The notes under the pieces are model-generated. The model was not told where the DNA came from. It did no database searches and was given only the letters and a program-made list of their open reading frames with translations. Position numbers and translations under genes: made by a program. From Candidatus Saccharibacteria bacterium (GTDB lineage Bacteria > Patescibacteriota > Saccharimonadia > Saccharimonadales > Saccharimonadaceae), in contig CP066696.1 in NCBI GenBank assembly GCA_016432585.1, forward strand, positions 514,113-578,112: a stretch of 64,000 nt of DNA, read 5' to 3'. Each line of letters begins with the position of its first letter. The stretch's first letter is position 1. Of the stretch, positions 33,213-41,666 are shown in pieces.

Positions 33213-35666
33213 ATGGGCCTGCGCAAGTACTTTTCCAAGCGCCACTTTAAGAAGACCCCCGAGCCAAAGGGGGAAGTTAAAAAGTCGCACAGCAAAAAAC
33301 TTGCGTTTGTCGTGCAGGAACACCATGCCTCTCAGCTTCATTATGACTTTCGGCTAGAGTTAGACGGCGTATTAAAAAGCTGGGCGGTACCAAAGGGTCC
33401 ATCTATGAACCCGCACGACCGACATTTGGCCGTTCAGGTAGAGGATCACCCGTACGAATACCGCAAATTTGAAGGCGTTATCCCCGAGGGTGAATATGGC
33501 GGAGGCAACGTTATTATATGGGACGCCGGAACGTACGAACCCTACCACGACGGACCAGACGACGAAGCGACACTCCGCAAAGAACTAAAGGCGGGCCACC
33601 TGACATTCTTTTTGCACGGCAAAAAACTAAATGGTGAATTTGCTCTCATAAAAATGCAGGGGGACGATCCAAAAGCATGGCTTCTTATTAAAAAGGGTGA
33701 CGATTTTGCCACAACCGAAGATATCACAAAAAAAGACGAGTCGGTAAAAAGTGGTAAAAAGGTAGACGACCTTGGCGCGCCAAAACGACCGGTAACAATG
33801 GAACTTGCGCAGTACCCGGCAATAAAAACTCCTTGGCGAGTAAAACCAATGCTCTGCACGCTGGTCGACGAACCGTTCGATAAAGACGGCTGGTTGTTTG
33901 AAATGAAGTGGGATGGCTACCGTGCGATTGCCAGCAAGCACAACGACGAAATCGAGCTGTATTCGCGCGCTGATAACGACTTCAGCACTCAGTATCCGCC
34001 AATAGCCGAAGCGTTACGGCTACTTGAACATGACGTTATTCTCGACGGTGAGATAATCGTTACCGACGCAAGTGGCATACCTCATTTTGAACAGTTGCAA
34101 AACTGGCGCAAGAATCCTACAGGTTTTTTGGTCTACTGTGCATTTGACATTCTTTGGTACGATGGCCGTGACGTTCGGGATATGCCGCTTATTGAACGAA
34201 AAAAACTGCTCAAATCGATACTGCCGGCGAAATCGATTATCCGCTATAGCGACCATATCGAAGACAAGGGCGTTAAGCTATTTGGCCAGATAAAAGCGCA
34301 CCACCTAGAGGGGATGGTAGCAAAAAAGGCCGATAGCCCTTACCGCGAAAACAACCGGGGCGCCGCTTGGCTAAAAATCAAGACGCACCTTCGCCAAGAA
34401 GTCGTTATTGGCGGTTACACCGAGCCTCGTGGAGGGCGTAAATACCTTGGCTCGCTTTTGGTAGGGCTCTATAAGAACGGTGAGTTTGTTTATGTTGGGC
34501 ATTCAGGCGGTGGCATTCCGGACGAAGCCCGGAAGCTACTACTACAAAAGCTTAGTAAGCTAGAGCGAAAAACCTCACCGTTTACAACAGAGCCAAAACC
34601 AAACGCTCCTGTTCATTGGGTAAAACCAAAAGTAGTGTGCGAAATGAGCTTTAGTGAATGGACAAGCGACGGCCGTATGCGGCAACCAGTATTTGAAGGA
34701 CTCCGTGAAGATAAAAAACCAGAGGCAGTCCACCACGAAAAAGCGGTGGCCTTAGCGCCGATAAAGGAGAAAGCTATGCCAAAACCCACGCTAGAGTTTA
34801 CACATCTCGACAAAGTATTTTTTCCAAAGCACAAATACACCAAAGGCGACATGATCGACTATTACAAGGCAGTGGCGCCCTATATCCTCCCGTACCTCAA
34901 AGACAGGCCGCTTTCGCTGCTGCGTCAGCCAAACGGGATTAAAGACGAAGGATTCTTTCAAAAAAACATGGAACATTTGCCCGATTGGGTGCCAAGTGCA
35001 GATATTTTTTCGGGGTCAAACAACAAAAACTTGCATTGGATGGTAGGCGGCAAACTTGAGACGCTGCTTTACGCCGTGCAACTAGGATCAATAGAAATAA
35101 ACCCATGGAACTCGCGTATTCAGCATCTCGATAAGCCAGACTGGCTTGTTATCGACCTCGACCCAGAAGGTGTCACATTTAAGGACGTCGTTACGGTTGC
35201 GCTTGAAACCAAAAAAGTATGCGACGAATGGGGCGTTGCCTGCTACGCCAAAACTTCTGGAAAAACCGGCATTCACATCTTTATCCCACTCGCCGCGAAA
35301 TACACTCACGAACAAGCAAAAAACTTTGCGCATTTACTGGCGCTCGAAATCAACAAACGGCAGCCAAAGCTCACCAGTGTAGAGCGTCTGCCAAAAAAGC
35401 GCCGACACAAAATCTACCTCGACTTTTTGCAAAACCGAGAAGGGCAAACGCTTGCCGCACCATATTCTATCCGGCCGACCCCCGACGCCAGCGTATCTAC
35501 GCCGCTTGACTGGAGCGAGGTAACGCCAAAACTAAAACCAACGGACTTTACGATAAAAAACATGCCCGCCCGCCTAAAAAAGGTAGGGGATTTATGGGCG
35601 CCTGTCATGGAAAAAGGTGTTGATATATCCAAAATACTTACCAAGCTAGAGAAAAATAACAAATGA
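33213..35666 (+). CDS. ligD: Multidomain NHEJ DNA ligase LigD (PE-Lig-Pol order)
   Basis: This 817-residue protein fuses three activities. The phosphoesterase domain comes first (about 28-160, with EHHASQLHYDFRLELDG at 36-52); the ATP-dependent ligase domain follows (about 205-500), with the nucleotidyl lysine Lys232 in MKWDGYR and MVAKKADSPYR; the primase-polymerase domain is last (about 525-810), with VIDLDPEG carrying metal-binding aspartates. The domain order differs from Pol-PE-Lig in mycobacteria and PE-Lig-Pol here is like the type seen in some other bacteria. It is coupled to ku (3-base gap) and overlaps the pilin start by 4 bases. Confidence 0.95.
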   Translation: MGLRKYFSKRHFKKTPEPKGEVKKSHSKKLAFVVQEHHASQLHYDFRLELDGVLKSWAVPKGPSMNPHDRHLAVQVEDHPYEYRKFEGVIPEGEYGGGNVIIWDAGTYEPYHDGPDDEATLRKELKAGHLTFFLHGKKLNGEFALIKMQGDDPKAWLLIKKGDDFATTEDITKKDESVKSGKKVDDLGAPKRPVTMELAQYPAIKTPWRVKPMLCTLVDEPFDKDGWLFEMKWDGYRAIASKHNDEIELYSRADNDFSTQYPPIAEALRLLEHDVILDGEIIVTDASGIPHFEQLQNWRKNPTGFLVYCAFDILWYDGRDVRDMPLIERKKLLKSILPAKSIIRYSDHIEDKGVKLFGQIKAHHLEGMVAKKADSPYRENNRGAAWLKIKTHLRQEVVIGGYTEPRGGRKYLGSLLVGLYKNGEFVYVGHSGGGIPDEARKLLLQKLSKLERKTSPFTTEPKPNAPVHWVKPKVVCEMSFSEWTSDGRMRQPVFEGLREDKKPEAVHHEKAVALAPIKEKAMPKPTLEFTHLDKVFFPKHKYTKGDMIDYYKAVAPYILPYLKDRPLSLLRQPNGIKDEGFFQKNMEHLPDWVPSADIFSGSNNKNLHWMVGGKLETLLYAVQLGSIEINPWNSRIQHLDKPDWLVIDLDPEGVTFKDVVTVALETKKVCDEWGVACYAKTSGKTGIHIFIPLAAKYTHEQAKNFAHLLALEINKRQPKLTSVERLPKKRRHKIYLDFLQNREGQTLAAPYSIRPTPDASVSTPLDWSEVTPKLKPTDFTIKNMPARLKKVGDLWAPVMEKGVDISKILTKLEKNNK

Positions 35667-36169
35667 TCCACAAACGCGCTAATCAATTCCGAGGTTTTAC
35701 GATCGTCGAACTTTTGATCGTCGTCGTTGTTATTGCCATACTCGCCGCGCTTGTTCTCGTTACCTATAACAGCATGCAGGCAAGAGCTAGCTTTTCGCGC
35801 TCACAGTCGGATCTTAAATCAATCACAAAAGCCCTTAGCCTGTATCATGTCGATAACGGCTCGTATCCCTCGACAGTAGGCCAACCAGGCTGCACTAACG
35901 GATGGTGCGGATGGGATCAAGTGACGGGCAATAGCTTTATTCCCGGGCTTTCACCACAATATGCCGCAACTTTGCCTCAAATGCCGACAGAACTCGCTGC
36001 AAATGATACGTACCTCTACCAATCTAATGGAACCGACTACCAGCTTATCCGGTTTAGAGCCGCCGGCCTCCCGACAATCGAAACACAGAATAATCCACTT
36101 CTCGCCACAACCGAAGGATATAATGGCTTGGCATGGGGATACAAAACAAACTCTGGTGGCTGGTGGTAG
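35663..36169 (+). CDS. Type IV pilin-like / pseudopilin protein
   Basis: The 168-residue protein has a short basic leader and FRGFTIVELLIVVVVIAILAALVL, the class III prepilin signal: cleavage after Gly11, Phe at +1 and Glu at +5. A globular domain follows with a YHVDNGSYPSTVG segment like pseudopilin GspG/H and one cysteine pair (CTNGWC). It overlaps ligD by 4 bases, so it shares the NHEJ transcript, but no pilus assembly gene is near. Natural competence or attachment is a possible role. Confidence 0.85.
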   Translation: MIHKRANQFRGFTIVELLIVVVVIAILAALVLVTYNSMQARASFSRSQSDLKSITKALSLYHVDNGSYPSTVGQPGCTNGWCGWDQVTGNSFIPGLSPQYAATLPQMPTELAANDTYLYQSNGTDYQLIRFRAAGLPTIETQNNPLLATTEGYNGLAWGYKTNSGGWW

Positions 36170-36178
36170 ACTAAAGCT

Positions 36179-36709
36179 ATGGCACATATTCACACACTTC
36201 CCGGTCAGCACGACCACACAGCAAGCATGTACTTGTTTAGGACAGATTTCGACGAACCTAAAATCATGCTCCATCTTCATAAAAAACTTGGCAAATACAT
36301 GCAGTTTGGCGGTCATATCGAGCTAAACGAAACACCCTGGCAAGCCGTTGCACATGAACTTCGCGAGGAATCGGGCTACGACATAACCCAGGTTCAACTG
36401 CTTCAGCCCCAACTGCGCCTTGAGTTCCTTACCGATTCAGCCGTCCACCCAACGCCCGCAATTCATAGCACCCACCTTGTCGCAAACGACCATTACCATA
36501 CCGACAGCGCTTACGTTATCACCACAAACCAAGAACCTGCCGGTATACCAGGCGAAGGCGAGTCGAGTGATATTCAGCTTTTTACCCGCAGCGAGATCGC
36601 CGCACTGCCTCAAGAGCAAATCCTCGAAAACGTCCGGGAGGGAATTTTTTACATGTTCGACACGATCCTGCCGAATTGGGAAACTGTGACACCAAACACG
36701 TTTAAATAA
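36179..36709 (+). CDS. NUDIX hydrolase
   Basis: A 176-residue protein with the NUDIX box GGHIELNETPWQAVAHELREESG at about 43-65, preceded by HTASMYLFRTDFDEPKIMLHLHKK and GKYMQF. TAGACT lies exactly 6 bases before the ATG and overlaps the stop codon of the pilin gene, so it may have its own leaderless transcript. The segment HTDSAYVITTNQE suggests a distinct substrate pocket. Substrate unknown. Confidence 0.83.
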   Translation: MAHIHTLPGQHDHTASMYLFRTDFDEPKIMLHLHKKLGKYMQFGGHIELNETPWQAVAHELREESGYDITQVQLLQPQLRLEFLTDSAVHPTPAIHSTHLVANDHYHTDSAYVITTNQEPAGIPGEGESSDIQLFTRSEIAALPQEQILENVREGIFYMFDTILPNWETVTPNTFK

Positions 36710-37023
36710 GTTGTAAAAACTGCTTATGCCATTGACGCCTCAGCTGATAGGCGCGCTATACTATAGAAGGTCATGTGAGTACTGGTGGAGAACCTTTTTA
36801 CGTACAGACCTATATACAATTTCAGTTTGCATACACACTGGCAGTTGCTAAGCGTCCCTGCAAAACTACATATTCAACTACTTTCTTCAGGTGTTACAGC
36901 AAATTGGCCGGGCGGTGCCGTATTTGTCTCCTTGAAAGTTTACTCATAATTCCGCAGCTGACGCGCCTTTCTTGTTGTCAGTTTTTTATTTACAAAAAAC
37001 TATCTATCTACGGAGTAAAGAAT
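36710..37023 (+). promoter_or_regulatory. Long 5' leader with attenuator-like hairpin, possible structured RNA
   Basis: A TATACT at 36757-36762 with TTGACG 19 bp upstream could start a leader of about 255 bases before the small gene at 37024. The frame stays open through this leader, but its translation is not protein-like. CTGAC (36958-36962) and GTCAG (36977-36981) followed by six T form a weak terminator-like hairpin just before the ribosome site. No known riboswitch class was recognised. Confidence 0.4.
36958..36987 (+). terminator. Weak attenuator-like hairpin
   Basis: A 5-bp stem with a 14-base loop and six T follows the leader at 36763-36957. The weak stem makes function uncertain. 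Confidence 0.35.
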
Positions 37024-37278
37024 ATGAAAAACATCACTACTATCAACAGTCCAGTCGACGTTACTGCAATGGGTTTTGCGCCAGATCTGCGCGCCTACCC
37101 ACGCCGAATCGAATTCGGTGGCGCATCGTACGATTTCATAGGAGAAGGCCTGCACGCTGCCATCCAAAACGGCAAGCAAATTGTGCAACTTCTTACTATG
37201 AGCGACGGTGCTCGCAGGTTTCACCTACGGAGCGACAACCACGGCGGAAGCTGGACGCTGCTGAGTATCAGCAGGTGA
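37024..37278 (+). CDS. Small 84-residue protein of unknown function
   Basis: I do not recognise this protein. It contains PRRIEFGGASYDFIGEGLHAAIQNGKQIVQLLTMSDGARRFHLRS, suggesting a small beta-rich fold with one helix, and no membrane segment. The ATG at 37024 has GGAGT 9 bases upstream. The composition is less GC-rich than the seven orphan units, but it sits next to two of them and likewise has its own long leader and terminator. Its very long 5' leader is the striking feature. Confidence 0.6.
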   Translation: MKNITTINSPVDVTAMGFAPDLRAYPRRIEFGGASYDFIGEGLHAAIQNGKQIVQLLTMSDGARRFHLRSDNHGGSWTLLSISR

Positions 37279-37283
37279 GTAGC

Positions 37284-37313
37284 AAAAAGGAGCCCAAACT
37301 GGCTCCTTTTTTT
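37284..37313 (+). terminator. Terminator of the 37024 gene
   Basis: AAAGGAGCC and GGCTCCTTT form a stem around CAAACT, followed by T. It is a typical native-type terminator. Confidence 0.88.
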
Positions 37314-37327
37314 AATGCGTATCGCTC

Positions 37328-37370
37328 GCGCATGGCACGCGGCGAACTTAATCGCCAGCGTGCCATGCGC
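37328..37370 (-). terminator. T-tract-less hairpin after GC-rich orphan E
   Basis: GCGCATGGCACGC (37328-37340) pairs perfectly with GCGTGCCATGCGC (37358-37370), with an inner GGCGA/TCGCC stem. No T-tract follows on the minus strand. Confidence 0.65.
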
Positions 37371-37384
37371 CGTCGGCGTAGTGT

Positions 37385-37687
37385 TCACTCCTCTAGAGTG
37401 TCGTTCCTGCGGTGCAGAATGACCTCCCCGACGCTCAGGCCGGTAGTGATCTTGTGTCGAAGCGCACGCGCCATCCGCCTGCCGCCGTTGCCGTAGCAGA
37501 TCCAGAGGATGTCGAGCATGTCGTTCAGCCCGACTTCCGTCTCGGCGATCTCGTGCACGTCGCCGTTGAGTAACTCGATGCGGTGACCCCGAGGCCTCCG
37601 CCGCGTCACTTTGACCGTGAAGGTCTGCCCGTAGGCTCTCATGCGTTGTAAGAACGCAATGAGATCGTACGGATTAAGCACAGCCAT
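37385..37687 (-). CDS. GC-rich orphan E, 100-residue protein, paralog of orphan F
   Basis: I do not recognise a family. The protein reads as helix, beta-rich middle (TFTVKVTRRRPRGHRIELLNGDV), helix (LNDMLDILWICYGNGG) and a C-terminal RHKITTGLSVGEVILHRR. It aligns with orphan F at 37823 over most of its length: shared F-V, H-x3-LLN, L-x2-(L/V)W, RH and VGE positions. The ATG has GGAGG 6 bases upstream. TGATATCAT upstream could be an extended -10. The gene is GC-rich and single, ending at a 13-bp hairpin. Being one of two adjacent relatives makes this pair the best evidence that the GC-rich units form families. Confidence 0.66.
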   Translation of the reverse strand: MAVLNPYDLIAFLQRMRAYGQTFTVKVTRRRPRGHRIELLNGDVHEIAETEVGLNDMLDILWICYGNGGRRMARALRHKITTGLSVGEVILHRRNDTLEE

Positions 37688-37775
37688 GCCATTCCTCCGT
37701 TTCGCCAGAACTACGCAAACAGAACGATGATATCATTTTTTATGACAAAACTGTAGAGCCATTTTAGGGTCTACA

Positions 37776-37815
37776 CCGGCGACGCAGAGCAGATCACCTG
37801 CCCATACGCCGCCGG
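37776..37815 (-). terminator. Possible hairpin after GC-rich orphan F
   Basis: CCGGCGACG and CGCCGCCGG pair with one mismatch, with an inner GCAG/CTGC stem. No T-tract is present, so this is a weak call. Confidence 0.35.
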
Positions 37816-37822
37816 CTTCGCG

Positions 37823-38176
37823 TCAGTCCAACTGGGAAATTCGAAGCGTGCCGTTCTGGCATGTCAGGCGAGCGAACTCGCCGACATCAGAAACAGTTTC
37901 GATGTGCCGGTAGACATGCGAGGGAATTCCATCGCCCGATGCCGTGTGCAGCGCCAGCCACACTGTCCCCAGAACATTCCGTACGTCGATCGCATCGGTC
38001 ACGTAGAACGTATTGCTGGCGGGACGCCCCTGTGTGTTCAGCAGGCGAACACTGTGGGCAGCGCCCCATTTCGGGGCGGGCATGCCGATCTCGACATGGA
38101 ACATTGGCACACCACGAGCGAAGCTCCGCAACGCCTCGGCGAGCTCGTCGAGAGTAATAGGCTCTTGGCCACGCAT
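37823..38176 (-). CDS. GC-rich orphan F, 117-residue protein, paralog of orphan E
   Basis: I do not recognise a family. An N-terminal helix (ITLDELAEALRSFARG) is followed by beta strands (MFHVEIGMPAP, HSVRLLNTQGR), a helix (VRNVLGTVWLALHTASG) and VYRHIETVSDVGEFARL. Most of this aligns with orphan E next door. The ATG at 38176 has GGAGG 7 bases upstream, and TTGACA at 38238-38233 gives a -35 for a likely promoter. That promoter lies back to back with the rplA promoter. The gene is GC-rich and single. Confidence 0.66.
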   Translation of the reverse strand: MRGQEPITLDELAEALRSFARGVPMFHVEIGMPAPKWGAAHSVRLLNTQGRPASNTFYVTDAIDVRNVLGTVWLALHTASGDGIPSHVYRHIETVSDVGEFARLTCQNGTLRISQLD

Positions 38177-38265
38177 AACAACACCTCCACATAGGTAACT
38201 GACTTATAAATAGTGCATGCGCAACACATCCCTGTCAATATATGTACTTTTCTAGCCAAAAGTGC

Positions 38266-38337
38266 TATAATTACCCCATAACAATCAATGTTGGGAGGCT
38301 GTGAAACGCCGCTTGCACCACAGAAAGGATTTTTAGT
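38266..38337 (+). promoter_or_regulatory. rplA promoter and possible L1 autoregulatory leader
   Basis: TATAAT at 38266-38271 is preceded by TGC (extended -10). The leader holds GGGAGGCTGTGAAACGCC and a CTGTG/CACAG stem before AAAGGA. L1 commonly binds its own mRNA, and this leader could be the target, but the match is not proven. Confidence 0.5.
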
Positions 38338-39312
38338 ATGGCCAAGAAAGCCGAACTACTAGAAAAAGCTGCCGAGCTAAAGCTCGAAGTTAGCGACAAA
38401 AACACTATTGCCGAGATCGAAGCTGCGATCGAAGCTGCTGGCGCACCAGTAAAAGAAGAGAAGACCGTTGCCAAGGCCGGCAAGCGCAGTGAAAAAGCGC
38501 TTGCCGAAGCAGAGGCAAAAGCGGAAAAAGAAGCTCGCAAAGAAGCTGGCGACACCGCTCCACAGTCTGAAGAGGCCGAAGCTAACACGAAAAAAGGTCC
38601 TAAGCCTGTCACTCGTCCACGCGCAGAGCGCCGCGGCAAAAACTACCGTAAGGTAGCCGTAAACGTTGAAGCGGGCAAAGTATACAGCCTTGCTGAAGCA
38701 CTTGAGATCGCTACTAAAACTAGCCCTGTCAAGTTCGACGCGTCTGTTGAAGTTCACGTTCGCCTAGGCGTCGACCCACGCCAGGCCGACCAGAACATCC
38801 GTACAACCGTTTCACTTCCAAACGGTACTGGTAAAACTATCCGCGTTGCCGTATTTGCTCCAGAGGCAGACCACGCAGCAGCAACCAAAGCTGGCGCTGA
38901 TATCGTTGGCGACGACGAGTTTATTAAGCTTCTTGAAAAGGGTGAAATGAACTTCGATATTCTTATCGCAACACCTCAGTACATGCCAAAGCTTGGTAAG
39001 TACGCCCGCGCACTTGGTCCACGTGGCCTTATGCCAAACCCTAAATCTGGCACCGTTGCAACCGACGTTGCTAAGGCAGTTACCGAAGCTAAAGCTGGTA
39101 AGGTAGAGTACCGCGTTGACAAGCAGGCGATTGTTCACCTTTCAATCGGTAAAGTATCATTTGGCGCTGAAAAGCTTGCCGGCAACGCAAAAGCGTTCTT
39201 CGACAGCCTTCAGTCACAAAAGCCAAGCGGCCTAAAAGGCGCCTACGTTAAATCGACAAGTATCAGCACCACTATGGGTCCTGGTATCAAGGTTGAAAAC
39301 GTCGTTAACTAG
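38338..39312 (+). CDS. rplA: 50S ribosomal protein L1 with long N-terminal extension
   Basis: The last 225 residues are L1: [71 protein letters not shown] and the final [16 protein letters not shown]. Before this lie about 95 extra residues: a HeH/SAP-like motif ([33 protein letters not shown], 3-36) and a Lys/Glu/Ala-rich linker. L1 is usually about 230 residues, so this 324-residue form is an extended version. AAAGGA precedes the ATG. The gene has its own promoter and terminator and lies 6 kb from rplK. Confidence 0.95.
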   Translation: MAKKAELLEKAAELKLEVSDKNTIAEIEAAIEAAGAPVKEEKTVAKAGKRSEKALAEAEAKAEKEARKEAGDTAPQSEEAEANTKKGPKPVTRPRAERRGKNYRKVAVNVEAGKVYSLAEALEIATKTSPVKFDASVEVHVRLGVDPRQADQNIRTTVSLPNGTGKTIRVAVFAPEADHAAATKAGADIVGDDEFIKLLEKGEMNFDILIATPQYMPKLGKYARALGPRGLMPNPKSGTVATDVAKAVTEAKAGKVEYRVDKQAIVHLSIGKVSFGAEKLAGNAKAFFDSLQSQKPSGLKGAYVKSTSISTTMGPGIKVENVVN

Positions 39313-39331
39313 TACGCTCGTTCAATAAGTT

Positions 39332-39363
39332 AAAACCCCGCAGTGTCGCGGGGTTTTAATTTT
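39332..39363 (+). terminator. Terminator of rplA
   Basis: AAAACCCCGC and GCGGGGTTTT form a stem around AGTGTC, followed by AATTTT. Confidence 0.88.
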
Positions 39364-39432
39364 CCAAAAACCACAACAATATCGCTATATGTAGTGTGTC
39401 ATACTATAAGCATAATCATAGGAGAGGGGTGT

Positions 39433-40350
39433 ATGCGGCAATATTTGGACTTGCTACAAGATATCAAAACCAATGGAATCGAAAGATCCGATCGAACAGG
39501 CACGGGTACAATTAGTGCATTTGGCCGTCAGATACGTTTTGATCTGAATGAGGGATTTCCAGCCGTTACAACAAAGAAGCTATTCCTGCGCGGCATTATT
39601 CACGAACTTTTGTGGTTTTTGCAGGGTAACAGTAATATCGAATACCTGGTACAAAACAACGTCAATATCTGGAATGAGTGGCCGTTTAAGGCGTATTTGG
39701 AATCCACGGGTCAGACAGTGCCAGAATCCGGAAGCGAGCAGTGGAACGCCAAGTTAGCTGATTTTATCGAAAAAATTAAAACCGACCATGCGTTCGCCAA
39801 ACAATACGGCGAACTAGGGCCAGTCTACGGACATCAGTGGCGTCACTGGCCAGATGGCAAGGGCGGCGAGATCGACCAAATCACCCAAGTTATCGACACG
39901 ATTAAAAACAACCCTGATTCACGCAGAATTATCGTTTCGGCCTGGAATGTTGCCGATATTCAAGAAATGGCAAAAGCCGGGCTTCCGCCATGCCACACAC
40001 TCTTTCAGTTTTACGTGCAAGACGGCAAGCTCAGCTGCCAGCTTTACCAGCGCAGCGCCGATATCTTTTTGGGCGTGCCGTTCAACATCGCATCGTATGC
40101 GCTCCTTACGATGATGATTGCGCAGGTAACAGGCCTAAAGCCCGGTGAGTTCGTACATACCTTTGGCGACGCGCATATCTACAGCAACCACATAGAACAA
40201 GTTGACTTGCAGCTTTCGCGGGAGCCTAGACCACTGCCAAAAATGATTCTTAATCCGAAGGTCACTTCGATTTTCGACTTCACGATCGATGATTTCACGC
40301 TCGAAGGGTACGATCCGCACCCAGGTATTAAAGCGCCAATCGCCGTTTAG
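39433..40350 (+). CDS. thyA: Thymidylate synthase
   Basis: This 305-residue enzyme methylates dUMP with methylene-THF. It has RTGTGT near the N-terminus, WPFKAY, the catalytic cysteine in [36 protein letters not shown] and the DAHIYSNH motif. The ATG at 39433 follows GGAGAGGGG by about 4 bases; a longer frame from 39343 lacks this. The 3' end overlaps the convergent dfrA gene by 4 bases. Confidence 0.96.
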   Translation: MRQYLDLLQDIKTNGIERSDRTGTGTISAFGRQIRFDLNEGFPAVTTKKLFLRGIIHELLWFLQGNSNIEYLVQNNVNIWNEWPFKAYLESTGQTVPESGSEQWNAKLADFIEKIKTDHAFAKQYGELGPVYGHQWRHWPDGKGGEIDQITQVIDTIKNNPDSRRIIVSAWNVADIQEMAKAGLPPCHTLFQFYVQDGKLSCQLYQRSADIFLGVPFNIASYALLTMMIAQVTGLKPGEFVHTFGDAHIYSNHIEQVDLQLSREPRPLPKMILNPKVTSIFDFTIDDFTLEGYDPHPGIKAPIAV

Positions 40351-40838
40351 CGACGGACGTAGGTTACAAAATCAAACGGATATTTATTGCGCTCATCGGC
40401 CTCGTGGTGAGCGCGCTCTGTTTCTTGCCAGATGGTTGTATCGATAGCCGGAAAGAATACCGTAGCACTGGGAAACGTTGCCAAAACTTCGGTTGCATAA
40501 ATACGATCGGCAGTACCTAGCGCCTGCTCGTAGACCTGCCCGCCGCCTATAATAAACGCTTCTTTACCAGGCTGCACCGCCGCGTACGCCGCCTCGAGAC
40601 TATCCACTAACACGACACCTTCGGCAACCTCGCGCGGCGAGCGGCTCATAACAATATTTTGGCGACCAGGCAGAGCACGGCCAATTGACTCATATGTGTT
40701 CCACCCCATAATGATAGCGTTATCCATGGTCAAAGCCTTAAAATGCGCTAAGTCCGCAGGAAGGTCGCGCATCCATAGCAAATCGTTATTCGCACCAATG
40801 CCATAGTTTTTATCGTAGGCCACCAAAATACTCTTCAT
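40347..40838 (-). CDS. dfrA: Dihydrofolate reductase
   Basis: The 163-residue enzyme regenerates tetrahydrofolate after thymidylate synthase. It shows [21 protein letters not shown] (2-22), [23 protein letters not shown] and [12 protein letters not shown], the usual folate and NADPH sites. TATCAT lies exactly 6 bases before the ATG, so the mRNA is likely leaderless. It converges on thyA, its metabolic partner, with a 4-base overlap. Confidence 0.95.
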   Translation of the reverse strand: MKSILVAYDKNYGIGANNDLLWMRDLPADLAHFKALTMDNAIIMGWNTYESIGRALPGRQNIVMSRSPREVAEGVVLVDSLEAAYAAVQPGKEAFIIGGGQVYEQALGTADRIYATEVLATFPSATVFFPAIDTTIWQETERAHHEADERNKYPFDFVTYVRR

Positions 40839-40946
40839 ATACTCATGATAGCAAATGTAGCCGCATAATGCTTGCGGATAATCAAAAGACGTGACATACT
40901 TGCTTCAAGAATAAACAAAACAAACATATAGTCCTGGGGAGGTCGT

Positions 40947-41666
40947 ATGAGTGTGTACAGTAATACTGAAATTAAAGCTGCCATTGCTGATGGTACTATT
41001 GTGTCGGTGCCCTATAACGAGGCGCATGTAAGCGAGGCGAGCCTCGATTTTACATTAGGTTACTATTTTTACAAACAGGAATACCAAGAAGATTCGCGGC
41101 TTTATAATCCGTTCGATGCCGATGATGTTGCCCGCTATTTCAAAGGGCCGCTCGAGGCAATTCCGCACAAAGAATGGTGCGAAAAAAACGGTTATAAACT
41201 CTTTGCAAATATTCCCGAAGATCACCCAATTATCGTGCTTCGCCCGGGCGAGCGCATCCTAGCTCACACGCACGAATTTGTTGGAATTCGTGCCAGCGGT
41301 GGCGCCAGCGAGGTACGCTCACGCAGCAGCTGGGGGCGAAATGGTGTCGCTATCTGCTTTGACGCGGGATGGATTGATCCGGGCTACATCAATCGTATTA
41401 CACTCGAAATCTACAATCTCAATATGCACGAATCTGTTGTTTTGCCAGTGGGCGAGCGTGTCGGCCAGCTTATTTTTCACAAGACCGGACCCGTCGATGG
41501 CGACTACAGCGACGGCCGTGGCGGCATGAGCGGGAAATACCAGCACACTGATAATCTTAGCGAACTTATTCGTACGTGGTCGCCCGAGCAAATGCTACCA
41601 CGCGCCTACAAAGACACGCGCAAGACTCCGCCTGTTATCGATGGACTTCCGGAAGGACTTAAATAG
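40947..41666 (+). CDS. dcd: dCTP deaminase/dUTPase family protein
   Basis: The 239-residue protein has the dCTP deaminase/dUTPase trimer motifs: EASLDFTLG near 33, EFVGIRASGGASEVRSRSSWGRNGV near 110-134, DAGWIDPGYINRITLEIYN and VGERVGQLIFH. The RSSWGR motif replaces the RSSLAR common in dCTP deaminases. It likely makes dUMP precursors for thyA. Its ATG has GGGGAGG upstream. Its stop overlaps the GTG start of tmk (TAGTG), so both are co-translated. Confidence 0.85.
   Translation: MSVYSNTEIKAAIADGTIVSVPYNEAHVSEASLDFTLGYYFYKQEYQEDSRLYNPFDADDVARYFKGPLEAIPHKEWCEKNGYKLFANIPEDHPIIVLRPGERILAHTHEFVGIRASGGASEVRSRSSWGRNGVAICFDAGWIDPGYINRITLEIYNLNMHESVVLPVGERVGQLIFHKTGPVDGDYSDGRGGMSGKYQHTDNLSELIRTWSPEQMLPRAYKDTRKTPPVIDGLPEGLK

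Noticed and set aside
36775-37023. An 83-codon in-frame extension upstream of the 37024 gene from a GTG
   Set aside because: The translation is rich in Cys, Phe, Tyr and Leu without pattern, and a good ribosome site precedes the ATG at 37024. The stretch is better read as untranslated leader.
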